DNA of 64,000 bases, from positions 930,001-994,000 of the forward strand of contig OY970244.1 of NCBI GenBank assembly GCA_963715485.1, written 5' to 3'. Both the position numbers and the translations under genes were made by a program. The notes beneath the pieces were generated by a model, which did not search any database, was not told the DNA's origin, and was given only the letters and a program-made list of their open reading frames with translations. Shown here piece after piece: positions 25,227-35,868 of the stretch (position 1 is the first letter of the stretch; the number at the start of each line of letters is the position of its first letter). Source of the stretch: SG8-30 sp963715485. Its GTDB lineage: Bacteria; Pseudomonadota; Gammaproteobacteria; Steroidobacterales; Steroidobacteraceae.

Positions 25227-26404
25227 CCGATCGCATTCCCATTCCACGAGATCCAGGCAACGACTATTCGACCGATGCCATGTCGCTGCGCCGCGAGTTC
25301 GTACGCGGTCGGACGGGCGTCGGGCTCACCCACCTGCCACAGTTGTCGTTCGAGCCGGGCCTTACCGCTGGCAACATCGAGAACCTGATTGGCGTGGTGC
25401 AGGTACCGGTGGGCCTGGCCGGTCCGCTCCGGATCAACGGCGAGCACGCGCGGGGCGATTTCTACATTCCGCTGGCAACGACCGAGGGGACGCTGGTCGC
25501 GAGCTACAGCCGCGGCGCGCGGGTCATCACCGAGAGCGGCGGGGTGAAGACGACGGTCGTCAAGACCTCGATGCAGCGTGCGCCCGTCTTCATGTTCGCC
25601 GACGCCCCGCAGGCGCGCGACTTCGGCCAGTGGCTGGTCACGAACTTCAATCGCGTCAAGCAGGCCGCCGAGGCGACGACGGGTTACGGCCAGCTGGTGG
25701 AAATCGAGCAATACAACATCGGCAACCTGCTCTACACCCGCTTCAACTTCACGACCGGCGACGCGGCCGGGCAGAACATGACCGGCAAGGCCACCTACGC
25801 GGCCTGCGAGTGGATTCGCAGCTCGCATCCGCTGCATCCCGAGTACATGCTGTCGGGCGCCATCGACACCGACAAGAAACATTCGGCCATGAACCTGATC
25901 CGCTCGCGCGGCCGCCGCGTGATCGCGGAAGTGGTCATTCCCGCCGAGGTCCTCCGGCGCGTCATGCGGGTCGAGACTTCGGCCCTGTTCCGGGCCCGCA
26001 ACATCGCCAACGCCGGCGCGATCCAGGCCGGCGCTGCCTACAACGGCCCGCACGCGGCCAACGGCATCGCGGCGCTGTTCATCGCGACCGGCCAGGATGC
26101 CGCCAATGTTGCCGAGTGCCACGCGGGCATCACCTACGCCCAGTACCGCGACAATGGCGACTACTACTGGTCGGTGACGCTGCCGTCGGTGATCGTCGGC
26201 ACGCGCGGGGGCGGCACCGGCCTGCCTACGCAGCAGGAATGCCTGCAGATACTGGACTGTGCGGGGGCGGGCAAGGCCGACAAGCTGGCCGAGATCGTCG
26301 CGGCAGTGGTGCTGGCCGGGGACATCTCGCTGGGCTGCGCGGTCATCGCGGGCGACTGGGTCACCAGCCATGAGCGGCTGGGACGCAACCGGCCGACGTC
26401 GTGA
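25223..26404 (+). CDS. hydroxymethylglutaryl-CoA reductase
   Basis: The 393-residue protein has the class I-like catalytic core. VPVGLAGPL lies near the start, ATTEGTLVAS holds the catalytic Glu, IDTDKKHSAMN the Lys, GQDAANVAE the Asp, and SHERLGRNR the C-terminal His. TGDAAGQNM and GTRGGGTGLPTQ also match. The enzyme reduces HMG-CoA to mevalonate, or in reverse oxidises mevalonate. There is no membrane domain. It overlaps cdd (ATGA) and the following esterase (GTGA). No other mevalonate-pathway gene is in the window, and Gammaproteobacteria usually use the MEP pathway, so its role is unclear. Confidence 0.93.
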   Translation: MTDRIPIPRDPGNDYSTDAMSLRREFVRGRTGVGLTHLPQLSFEPGLTAGNIENLIGVVQVPVGLAGPLRINGEHARGDFYIPLATTEGTLVASYSRGARVITESGGVKTTVVKTSMQRAPVFMFADAPQARDFGQWLVTNFNRVKQAAEATTGYGQLVEIEQYNIGNLLYTRFNFTTGDAAGQNMTGKATYAACEWIRSSHPLHPEYMLSGAIDTDKKHSAMNLIRSRGRRVIAEVVIPAEVLRRVMRVETSALFRARNIANAGAIQAGAAYNGPHAANGIAALFIATGQDAANVAECHAGITYAQYRDNGDYYWSVTLPSVIVGTRGGGTGLPTQQECLQILDCAGAGKADKLAEIVAAVVLAGDISLGCAVIAGDWVTSHERLGRNRPTS

Positions 26405-27645
26405 TCGCCCCCTGGCTTTACCTGTTCCTCGCCGCCTGGGGCGCCTTTGGAACCCTGACCGCGGCTTCACGCGGGCGCAGGCCGCCGAGCCTGGGCGCGC
26501 TGTATTTCATCATCGCCTGGCCGGTCGCCGAGCTGCCGCTGCACCACGTCGCGCTGTCGCTGCTGGCCACCGGGCTGTTCGCCGCGCTCGGCGTATTCGC
26601 ACACTGGCAGGGCTGGGCCGGGCTGATACTGGTCGTGCCCTCCTGGTTGTTGCTGGGGGTGATCCACCTGCGTTCGCTGAAGTCGCAGGCGGCGATCGAT
26701 CGCGGCCTGCAGGAGGGCCTGGGAGCGCGTTTCTTTGAATCGATCCGGCCGGAACTGGGCGCCAGCCTGAAGGCCGGCGCGCCGTTCGCGAGCTGGGTCC
26801 GCCCGTTCAGGCTGCACGACCATGCGCGGGTAGAGCGTTTGCGCGATATCGCCTACGGACCCGCGGGTCGGCGCAACCGGCTCGACGTGTATCGGCCGCG
26901 CGATGCCCAGCGCGGTTGCCCGGTCCTGCTGCAGGTCCACGGTGGCGCCTGGGTCTTCGGCAGGAAGGACAACCAGGGCCTGCCGCTGATGAACGAGATG
27001 TCGCGCCAGGGCTGGATCTGCGTTGCCCTGAACTACCGGCTGAGCCCGAAGGCGACCTTTCCGGACCACCTGGTCGACTGCAAGCTTGCGATCCGCTGGA
27101 TCCGCGAGAACATCGCGGAACATGGCGGCGACCCCGCGTTCATCGCCGTGACCGGTGGGTCGGCCGGCGGGCACCTGGCCGCGCTGGTCGCCCTGAGCGC
27201 CAACGATCCCGAGTATCAGCCGGGCTTCGAGGACGTGGATACCTCGGTGGTCGCGGCGGTGCCGTTCTACGGCGCCTATGACTTCCTCGAGCACAACGGC
27301 GTCAAGGTGGCCGAGGCGTCGAAGCCGAGCTTCGTCGAGAAGCTGGTCATGAAGTCGAGTCCGACCGGGGAACCGCGCGACTGGGAACGTGCCTCGCCCA
27401 TCCGCCGGGTACATGCCGATGCACCGCCCTTCTTCGTGCTGCACGGATCGCACGACTCGCTGGTCTGGGCGGAGGGGGGTCGGAGCTTCGTGGCCGCACT
27501 CAGGCAGGTCTCGCGCCAGCCGGTCGCCTACGCGGAATTCCCGGGGGCACATCACGCCTTCGACATCTTCCAGTCGGTACGTTGCGTGAACGCCGTCAAC
27601 GGCGTGGCGACGTTCCTGGCGTGGGTACGATCGACACGGGTCTGA
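26401..27645 (+). CDS. alpha/beta hydrolase (HSL/carboxylesterase-like) with membrane N-terminus
   Basis: A 414-residue protein starting at the GTG overlapping the HMG-CoA reductase stop. The first about 100 residues hold two to three membrane segments (LYLFLAAWGAFGTLTAA; AGLILVVPSWLLLGVI). The catalytic domain follows with HGGAWVFG, the oxyanion HGG-type motif of hormone-sensitive-lipase/BD-FAE esterases, the nucleophile in TGGSAGGHLAA, an acid near VLHGSHDSLVW and His in PGAHHAFDIF. Likely an inner-membrane esterase; coupling to HMG-CoA reductase suggests a joint lipid or isoprenoid task, but this is inference. Confidence 0.87.
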   Translation: MIAPWLYLFLAAWGAFGTLTAASRGRRPPSLGALYFIIAWPVAELPLHHVALSLLATGLFAALGVFAHWQGWAGLILVVPSWLLLGVIHLRSLKSQAAIDRGLQEGLGARFFESIRPELGASLKAGAPFASWVRPFRLHDHARVERLRDIAYGPAGRRNRLDVYRPRDAQRGCPVLLQVHGGAWVFGRKDNQGLPLMNEMSRQGWICVALNYRLSPKATFPDHLVDCKLAIRWIRENIAEHGGDPAFIAVTGGSAGGHLAALVALSANDPEYQPGFEDVDTSVVAAVPFYGAYDFLEHNGVKVAEASKPSFVEKLVMKSSPTGEPRDWERASPIRRVHADAPPFFVLHGSHDSLVWAEGGRSFVAALRQVSRQPVAYAEFPGAHHAFDIFQSVRCVNAVNGVATFLAWVRSTRV

Positions 27646-27660
27646 GCGCCGGTCCTCGTT

Positions 27661-28521
27661 TCAGGGTGCTGCGTCAGTGGCGTCGAGGCGTCGGAAGGCC
27701 CGTGCGAACGCACCCGAGGGCTTGAAGGGCTTCCACTTGCCCTCCGGCAGCGCCAGGCGGTCCGCGACGATCCACAACACCAGGAAGTTCACACCGAGCC
27801 CCGTATGGCTGCCGGGAACGCGGATGTTCTCGTGGTTCTTCGGGTCACCGTCGAGCGTTGCCTGGTGCGGCGGCACGATGCCGTCGGTGTCGGAATAGAG
27901 GCAGGTCGAGGGAGCCGGTGGCGGCCCGCGCATGGCTTTCGAACGGCTGTGCGCGGCATGCGCCAGCGTGCCTTGCGGGTTTTCCAGCGCCCGGTACATG
28001 GCGAGCACCGACTGCGGCGGCGGGTGGTCCGGGTTGACCCGCAGCGGGCTGCCGAGGGAAATCGCGGTGCGCACGCACTCCGGCGCGACGTGCGCGGCAT
28101 AGAAGGCAAACACACCACCCAGGCTCCAGCCGACCAGGCTCACTTTCTTGCCGGTCTTGTGGTGGAGGTAGCGGACCTTCTGCTCGATCACCTTGGTGTA
28201 GCGGCGATTGAAGCCGACGTTCTTGCCAAGGCCCCAGGTCTCGACCTCGTAGTTGCGCGACTTCAGGAACAGCCGCAGGGGTTCGAGGGTCGCGTCGCCG
28301 GCCGCAAACCCCGGCAGTAGCAGCACCGGATGGCCGTCACCCTTGGCGGCTCGCGCCAGCGTCGGCAGGGTGGCGATGAGCACGGCGAACTCGAGCGGCG
28401 CCCTGATCTCGAGCAGCGACAGCAGCGCCCGCGGCAGTTCGCGGCCGATCAGCTCCAGCGGCCTGGAGACGGCCGATTTCGCGGAAACGCTCGGGCTGGT
28501 CCTGACCGGGAACCTGGCCAA
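27661..28521 (-). CDS. alpha/beta hydrolase, lipase/PHA-synthase-like
   Basis: About 286 residues. The start is uncertain: a TTG at 28521 follows the WS/DGAT stop by 2 nt, and no ATG precedes the conserved region. Motifs are LLLPGFAAGD, the nucleophile in LVGWSLGGVFAFYAA, a YSDTDGIVPPHQA acid and a His in PGSHTGLGVN. The architecture resembles class III PHA-synthase-like or lipase class 2 folds. It is third in an operon after an acyl-CoA synthetase and a wax ester synthase, so an acyl-ester substrate is likely. Confidence 0.8.
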   Translation of the reverse strand: MARFPVRTSPSVSAKSAVSRPLELIGRELPRALLSLLEIRAPLEFAVLIATLPTLARAAKGDGHPVLLLPGFAAGDATLEPLRLFLKSRNYEVETWGLGKNVGFNRRYTKVIEQKVRYLHHKTGKKVSLVGWSLGGVFAFYAAHVAPECVRTAISLGSPLRVNPDHPPPQSVLAMYRALENPQGTLAHAAHSRSKAMRGPPPAPSTCLYSDTDGIVPPHQATLDGDPKNHENIRVPGSHTGLGVNFLVLWIVADRLALPEGKWKPFKPSGAFARAFRRLDATDAAP

Positions 28522-28523
28522 GT

Positions 28524-29954
28524 TCAGGTCCGCCGCCGGCTGCGACGCGCTGCGGCCTTGCCGCGGGATTTCCGTTTCGGCTTCTCGAGGGCGGTCTGCA
28601 GCGCTGCGAATTCGTCGGTCATGTAGCGGGCGAACTGGTCGACGTCGGGCATGAGGTCCGCACAGGAGATGATGCCGACGAACAACTTGCCGTCGTAGCT
28701 GTAGACGGAAATGTTCAGGCCTACGCCGTGGTAGACGATCGAAATCGGCAGGTAGGTGAGCACGCGGGCGCCGGCGACGTAGATCGGCATTGACGGGCCG
28801 GGCACGTTGGAGACGATGACGTTGAACGGCAACGGTACCCGGTCGGCGACGTCCGGGTGGCTGACCAGCCGGGCGATGCCGCCGAGTAGCCAGGGCAGGC
28901 CGATGGACGGCACGTCGTCGGGGATGAGCGACTTGTAGGTGCCGGCGGATTGCTTGGCGGTGTCCGCGGACCGGTGAATCGCAGCCAGCCGGCCGAGCGG
29001 GTCGGCGGCGCCGGTATGCAGGTTGACCGAGATGAACGCGACCTGGATGGAATGCTCGGTATCGCCGTGCGCCCGGGCCGACACCGGTACGCCGGCGAAC
29101 AGCGGCTGGGAGGGCAGCAACCCGCGTTCCAGCAGCCAGCGCCGCAACGCGCCGGCCGACAGGTCGAGGACCAGGTCGTTGACCGTCACCTGGGCGCGAC
29201 TGGCGAGTTCGCGCGCCGCATCGAGCGGGAGCTCCGCGGTCGAGAAGCTGCGGCGGCCTGAAATCACCTCGTTCAGCAGCGTTCTCGGCGTGGGCGGGGT
29301 GGTGCCGTCCTGGGCGCGAATGAGCCTGGCCGCGGCGCTGCCGAGTTCCGCCATGCGCCGCGGCAGTCGCCGCATCTCCGTCACCTGGTGGCGCGCCCCG
29401 GCCAGCAGCAGGCTGGCCAGCGATGCGCTGTCCGGCTGCGGCATGGGCGCATGACTGGCCGCGGCGGGCAGCCTGGGCGCGGTGTCCACGAAGGCCTGCA
29501 GGAACAGCTGGGCGGAGTGGCCGTCGAGCCCGGCGTGGTGAACCTTGACGTAGAGCGCGACCTGGCCGCCGGCCAGGCCCTCGATGATGTGCAGCTCCCA
29601 CAGTGGCCGGTCGCGTGCCAGCAGGGGCTCGTGCAGCTGCGCAATGCGGTTCTCGAGCTGTCGCCTGCTGCCAGGTTTCGGCAGCACCGAACGGCGCACG
29701 TGGTGATCGAGGTCGATGTCGCGGGTCGTGACCCAGAACGGGTTGGCCAGCGCGAGCGGCAGGCCGGCCAGCCTGCGCGTAAATACCTCGCTCGCACCCA
29801 GCCGGCTGGCGATCACGGCGCGAAATCGCTGATAGAAGGACTTGCGCGAGCCTCCCCGTGGCAGCTCGAGCACGAACAGGGCACCCACGTGCATGGTCGT
29901 CGCGTCGGTCTCGGCATGCAGGAAGGCGGCGTCGAGCAGCTTGATCGGTTTCAT
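28524..29954 (-). CDS. wax ester synthase/diacylglycerol acyltransferase (WS/DGAT)
   Basis: A 476-residue full-length member of the WS/DGAT family. The catalytic HHAGLDG motif is intact, following LYVKV. Also present are the N-terminal LLDAAFLHAET, the PLWELHIIEGL segment and a NVIVSNVPGP motif in the C-terminal half. The enzyme condenses acyl-CoA with a fatty alcohol or diacylglycerol to make storage wax esters or triacylglycerol. The C-terminus is very basic (KRKSRGKAAARRSRRR). The operon with an acyl-CoA synthetase and lipase supports neutral lipid turnover. Confidence 0.92.
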   Translation of the reverse strand: MKPIKLLDAAFLHAETDATTMHVGALFVLELPRGGSRKSFYQRFRAVIASRLGASEVFTRRLAGLPLALANPFWVTTRDIDLDHHVRRSVLPKPGSRRQLENRIAQLHEPLLARDRPLWELHIIEGLAGGQVALYVKVHHAGLDGHSAQLFLQAFVDTAPRLPAAASHAPMPQPDSASLASLLLAGARHQVTEMRRLPRRMAELGSAAARLIRAQDGTTPPTPRTLLNEVISGRRSFSTAELPLDAARELASRAQVTVNDLVLDLSAGALRRWLLERGLLPSQPLFAGVPVSARAHGDTEHSIQVAFISVNLHTGAADPLGRLAAIHRSADTAKQSAGTYKSLIPDDVPSIGLPWLLGGIARLVSHPDVADRVPLPFNVIVSNVPGPSMPIYVAGARVLTYLPISIVYHGVGLNISVYSYDGKLFVGIISCADLMPDVDQFARYMTDEFAALQTALEKPKRKSRGKAAARRSRRRT

Positions 29955-29964
29955 GGAATTGGCA

Positions 29965-31501
29965 TCAGTCGGTTGCAGCCGCGAACTGCTTGCGCAGCTC
30001 TTTCTTCAGCACCTTGCCTGCCGGGCTCAGTGGCAGGCGGTCGACGCAGCGCAGGTACTTCGGCACCTTGAACCCGGCCAGCTGCTGCCGGCAGCGCGCG
30101 AGCAGCTCCTCCTCGGCCAGCGAGCGGCCCTTGCGCAGTTCCACCAGCGCCATGCCGACCTCGCCCCACTTCGGGTCGGGCACGCCGATCACGGCGCAAT
30201 GGCTGACTTCGGGAAAGCGATCAATGACGGCCTCGACCTCCGCCGGGTAGATGTTCTCGCCGCCGGAGATGATCATGTCCTTGATGCGGTCGACGACGTA
30301 GAGCGTGCCGTCGGCCATCATGCGGGCGGCGTCGCCGGTGCGGAACCAGCCATCCTCGGTGAAAGCCGCGGCGGTGGCATGCGCGTCGTTCCAGTATCCC
30401 GGCGTCACGCCTGGGCCGCGCACCTGGATCTCGCCCACGGTGCCGCGCGCCAGTTCCCTGCCGTCCTCGTCACCGATGCGCACGTCGATGTGCATCAGCG
30501 CGTGGCCGGCGGAGCCGATCTTCTCGCGCGCCTTCTCCGGCGGGCAGTAGGCCACGCTGAAGGCTTCCGTCATGCCGAAGGACTGCGACAGCTCGCAGCC
30601 CTTCTGCTCCCAGGTCTCGAGCAATGGCAACGGCACCGGGGCGCCGCCCACCGCCGCGACCTTCAGCGTCGGGAACCGGGCCGTCTGGAACTCCGGTAGC
30701 TGGGCCAGCAGCAGGTAGCTGGTCGGCACCCCCACCACGTGGGTTATTCCGAGGTCGGGATCCATCAGGTGACGGAAGCACTCGGCGGTGTCCCAGCGCT
30801 GCATGACGATCACCGCGCCGCCATAGTGGAACTGCGGCGTCGATACCGCATAGAGCCCGGCAGCGTGAAACAGCGGCAGGTAGGTCAGGGTGCGCGTGCC
30901 GCTGCGCACGTGGGCGTGCAGCGCCGCATGCAGGACGATGTTGTGGGTCATGCGATGGGTGTAGATCACGCCCTTGGGCCGGCCGGTGGTACCCGAGGTG
31001 TAGAGCAGCATGTTGGGCGTGTCGAACGACACCCCCTGCATGCGCACCTCGGGCTGGTGCCCCGCGATCAGTTCTTCGTATTCGCAGCCGTTTCTCTCCC
31101 GGCCGGCGAAGTACGCGCGGAGCAGGGTGGTCCACGAGATGCTGCTCGAGGTCGGCGTCGCAGAACACCACCTGCGGCTCGCTGTGCTGGAGCACCTCGA
31201 CCGTCTCGTAGGGCGACAGCCGCCAGTTGAGCGGCACGAACATCGCGCCGAGTTTCCAGCAGGCAAACATGGTCTCGAAGTGATCGGTGCTGTTCTGCGC
31301 CACGAAGGCTACCCGGTCGAACGGGCTGACGCCGTAGCGCTCGCGCAGGGCGGTCGCCAGCCGCGCGGCGCGATCGTTGAATTGCCCGTAAGTCAGCCAG
31401 CGGTTGGTCGACAGGTCGATCGCAGCAATCCGCCCCGGATCGAAGTCGGCGTAGTAGGACAGCCAGTCGAAAACGGTATCCCTGCTGCGGGCCTCCATCA
31501 C
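29965..31501 (-). CDS. AMP-forming acyl-CoA synthetase, with one frameshift
   Basis: Two overlapping frames together make one complete enzyme of about 511 residues. The first runs from 31501 (MMEARSRDTVFDWLSYY) to near 31130; the second continues to 29965. The join is at 31126-31133, where removing one base from GGACCACC (minus strand) restores LEQHLVDTLLRAYFAG. The AMP-binding signature LLYTSGTTGRPKGV, the VVGVPTSYLL helix, GWFRTGDAAR and DRIKDMIISGGENIYP are intact, and the C-terminal Lys lies in PAGKVLKKEL. It activates a fatty or aryl acid as CoA thioester, probably feeding the WS/DGAT 10 bp downstream. The frameshift may be a sequence error. Confidence 0.88.
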
Positions 31502-31712
31502 GTCTCCCAGGCATCAATCCGGCACGGTTGCCGTCCCGGCGCCGCCGCGGTTGCCGGGCAACGCTCCACGGCCTGTTATCGCAGTTGACCGGCCACTGCG
31601 GCGAAGCTGAATTGGGAATTGTCCCTAGATACTACCGCGGTCCGGTGTCGGTCATGCGGACCCACCGCAGGCGGATGGCCGCTGGCGGTGCCGTCGAGTA
31701 TTGTGACGGTCC
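31502..31712. promoter_or_regulatory. divergent promoter region, acyl-CoA synthetase / deoC
   Basis: The 211-bp gap must serve both directions. A TTGACC at 31585-31590 is followed after 17 bp by a weak TGAATT (31608-31613) for deoC. A near-palindrome GGGAATTGTCCC (31614-31625) lies directly after it and could be an operator. Confidence 0.35.
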
Positions 31713-32509
31713 ATGATGGAGCCGATCTTGACCCTCGATCCGCGACAAGTTGCTGATATCGCAGGGCGCTCGCTCGCTGCCCTCGACCTGACCAGCCTCG
31801 GCGAGGACGATACGCCGGTGCAGATCGAGGTGTTGTGCGGGGCGGCGCGCGGCCCCGGGGGCCTGCCGGCAGCCGTGTGCGTCTATCCCGAGCACATCGT
31901 CAGCGCCCGCCGGGCGCTGGGAAGCGCAGGCGTGACGGCGGTGAAGGTGGCCACCGTCGTGAACTTCCCGGATGGCGGTGCGGACGCCGGGCGGGTGGCA
32001 CGGGAGACACGCCGGGCCATCGCCGCGGGCGCCGACGAGGTGGACATGGTCCTGCCCTGGGCCCGCTTCCTCGCCGGCGACCATGAAGCGGCGCGCTCCG
32101 CAGTGGCCGCGGGCCGCGAGGCCGCCACCGGCCGGGTGCTCAAGGTGATCCTGGAAACCGGCGCCCTGGCCGCGACGGGCGCCATCCGCGGCGCCAGCGA
32201 ACTGGCGCTCGCCGCCGGCGCGGATTTCATCAAGACCTCGACCGGCAAGGTGGCCGTCGGGGCGACGCCCGAGGCGGCGCGGATCATGCTCGAGGCGATC
32301 CGTGACCACGGCGGGCACGCCGGTTTCAAGGCCTCCGGCGGCGTTCGCAGCCTGGCCGACGCGGCGACCTACCTGCAACTTGCCGACGAGATCCTGGGTG
32401 CCGGCTGGGCCACACCGGATCATTTCCGCATCGGCGCCAGCGGCTTGCTGGCGGAGATCCGCAAGGCCTTCGGGGCAGGCGCGGCGAGCGGCCGGGCCAT
32501 GGATTACTG

Positions 32510-32510
<1 letters not shown>
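31713..32510 (+). CDS. deoC: deoxyribose-phosphate aldolase
   Basis: A 265-residue class I aldolase with the Schiff-base lysine in DFIKTSTGK, VNFPDGGAD for the second half of the barrel entry and EVDMVLPWARFLAG. It splits 2-deoxyribose-5-phosphate into acetaldehyde and glyceraldehyde-3-phosphate. It is the first gene of deoC-deoA-deoB-deoD; its stop overlaps the deoA start by one base. Length is normal. Confidence 0.96.
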
Positions 32511-33856
<1,346 letters not shown>

Positions 33857-33865
33857 GGAGGGACC

Positions 33866-35143
33866 ATGAGCAAGGAGCAGGCAACGAGTCCCCGCCGGGC
33901 GGTGTTGCTGGTGATCGACTCGCTTGGCATCGGCTCGCTTCCGGACGCGGACGCCTACGGCGACGACGGCGCCGACACCTTTGGTCACATCGCGGAGGCC
34001 TGCGCCGAGGGCCGGGCCGACGTTGACCGGAGCGGACCGCTCGCCATTCCCCATCTCGAGCGGCTCGGTCTCGTGCGTGCCTCGGCCGCTGCGCGCGGTT
34101 CCCTGGCGCCCGGTTTCGACGGCGCGCTGGAGCCGGTCGCGGCATGGGGCATCGCGGCCGAGCAGTCCCGCGGCAAGGACACCATCTCCGGTCACTGGGA
34201 AATGGCGGGCCAGCCGGTTCTCGAGGACTGGGGCTACTTCAGCGAACTCACCGACTCGATGCCCGCGAAGCTGCTCGACGAGCTGGCGCGACGCGGCGGC
34301 GTGGCGGGTTTCCTGGGTAACTGCCACGCCTCGGGCACCGAGATCATCGAGCGGCTCGGCCAGGAACACCTGCGAACCGGCAAGCCGATCGTCTACACCT
34401 CGGCCGACTCGGTCGTGCAGCTGTGCGCGCATGAGGAGTCTTTCGGCCTGGATCGCCTCTACGCGCTGTGCGAGGTCGCGCGCAAGCTGGTGGATGCCTA
34501 TCGCATCGGCCGCGTCATCGCGCGGCCCTTCCTCGGCCGCAGCCCGGCGGATTTCAAGCGCACCGCGAACCGTCGTGACTATTCCGTGCCGCCGCCGGGC
34601 GAGACCCTGCTCGACGCCCTGGAGAGCGCGGGCGGTACGGTCATCGGCGTCGGCAAGGTACCCGACATCTTCGCCGGCCGCGGCATCACGGCGCGCGTCA
34701 AGGCCAGCGGGCTCGAGGCGCTGATGCGCGCGACGGCCGGCTCGCTCGCCGACGCGACGGACCGTTCGCTGGTGTTCACCAACCTGGTCGACTTCGACCA
34801 GGAATACGGCCACCGCCGCGACATCGCCGGTTATGCGCGCGCGCTGGAGTGGCTCGACGGCGAGCTAGGCCGGTTCATGGCGGTACTCGGCGCCGGCGAC
34901 CTGTTGCTGATCAGCGCCGATCACGGCAACGACCCGAGCTGGGAGGGCTGGAACCACACGCGTGAATACGTGCCGGTGCTGGCCTATGGACCGGCAGTGC
35001 CGGCCGGCGCCATCGGCCGCCGCGACAGCTTCGCCGACATCGGCCAGTCGCTGGCCACGTGGTTCGGCCTGCCGCCGTTGCCGAACGGCCAGTCCTTTCT
35101 GCAACCCCCCGCGCTGCCTTGCGGGCAACGGAGCGTCGCATGA
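33866..35143 (+). CDS. deoB: phosphopentomutase
   Basis: A 425-residue alkaline-phosphatase-superfamily enzyme. VLLVIDSLGIGSLPDADAYG carries the first metal aspartate, GKDTISGHWEMAG the phosphothreonine region and ISADHGNDP the second metal site. It turns deoxyribose-1-phosphate into the 5-phosphate used by DeoC. A good AAGGAGG lies before the ATG, and its stop overlaps the deoD start in ATGA. Confidence 0.96.
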   Translation: MSKEQATSPRRAVLLVIDSLGIGSLPDADAYGDDGADTFGHIAEACAEGRADVDRSGPLAIPHLERLGLVRASAAARGSLAPGFDGALEPVAAWGIAAEQSRGKDTISGHWEMAGQPVLEDWGYFSELTDSMPAKLLDELARRGGVAGFLGNCHASGTEIIERLGQEHLRTGKPIVYTSADSVVQLCAHEESFGLDRLYALCEVARKLVDAYRIGRVIARPFLGRSPADFKRTANRRDYSVPPPGETLLDALESAGGTVIGVGKVPDIFAGRGITARVKASGLEALMRATAGSLADATDRSLVFTNLVDFDQEYGHRRDIAGYARALEWLDGELGRFMAVLGAGDLLLISADHGNDPSWEGWNHTREYVPVLAYGPAVPAGAIGRRDSFADIGQSLATWFGLPPLPNGQSFLQPPALPCGQRSVA

Positions 35144-35850
35144 GTTCGCCACACATCAATGCCGATCCCGGCGCGTTCGCCGATACCGTGCTGCTGCCGG
35201 GCGACCCCCGTCGTGCCCAGCACATCGCCGCCACCCTGCTCGACGATGCGGTCGAGGTCACTGACGTCCGCAACATGCTGGGTTTCACCGGCGGCTGGAA
35301 CGGCCGCCGCGTGTCGGTGATGGGCACCGGGATGGGAATCCCCTCGACGCTGATCTATGCGACCGAGCTGGTGCGCTTCTATGGCGTAAGGCGCCTGGTG
35401 CGCGTCGGCACCTGCGGCGCCGTCGATCCGGACCTCAGGCTGGGCGACATCATCGTCGCACTCGGTGCCGGCACGGACTCACGCGTCAACCGTATCCGTT
35501 TCCGCGACTACGACCTGCCCGCGACCGCGAGCTGGCCGCTGGTGGAACGCGTGACGCGCACCGCGCGGGCACGCGGCAAGCCGCTCAGGGTCGGCAACGT
35601 CTTTTCCAGCGACCTGTTCTATCACCCGGATGCCGAACTCCGCCCGGCCCTGGCGCGCATGGGATTCCTCGCCATCGAGATGGAGGCGGCCGGGCTCTAC
35701 GGCGCGGCGGCTGAGCTGGGCGCCGAGGCGCTGGCCGTGCTGACCGTCAGCGACCACATTTCCCATCCCGGCGGCATGACGCCCGAGCAGCGCGAGACGG
35801 GCGTGGACGACATGACGCGCCTGGTGCTCGACGCGCTGACGGCGGACTGA
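35140..35850 (+). CDS. deoD: purine-nucleoside phosphorylase, DeoD type
   Basis: About 236 residues from the ATG overlapping deoB (ATGA); an open frame extends upstream inside deoB. Motifs are LLPGDPRRAQHIA, MGTGMGIPSTLIY and AIEMEAAGLYG with the nucleoside-binding Glu and Met, and LTVSDHISH. The hexameric DeoD form phosphorolyses purine (deoxy)nucleosides. It completes the salvage operon. Confidence 0.96.
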   Translation: MSSPHINADPGAFADTVLLPGDPRRAQHIAATLLDDAVEVTDVRNMLGFTGGWNGRRVSVMGTGMGIPSTLIYATELVRFYGVRRLVRVGTCGAVDPDLRLGDIIVALGAGTDSRVNRIRFRDYDLPATASWPLVERVTRTARARGKPLRVGNVFSSDLFYHPDAELRPALARMGFLAIEMEAAGLYGAAAELGAEALAVLTVSDHISHPGGMTPEQRETGVDDMTRLVLDALTAD

Positions 35851-35868
35851 GCGCCGCGCACAGCGTAC

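Noticed and set aside
28600..29601. N-terminal part of the long minus-strand frame that continues into the lipase-like gene
   Set aside because: It overlaps the WS/DGAT gene out of frame and is compositionally non-protein-like; only the part after about 28521 is real.
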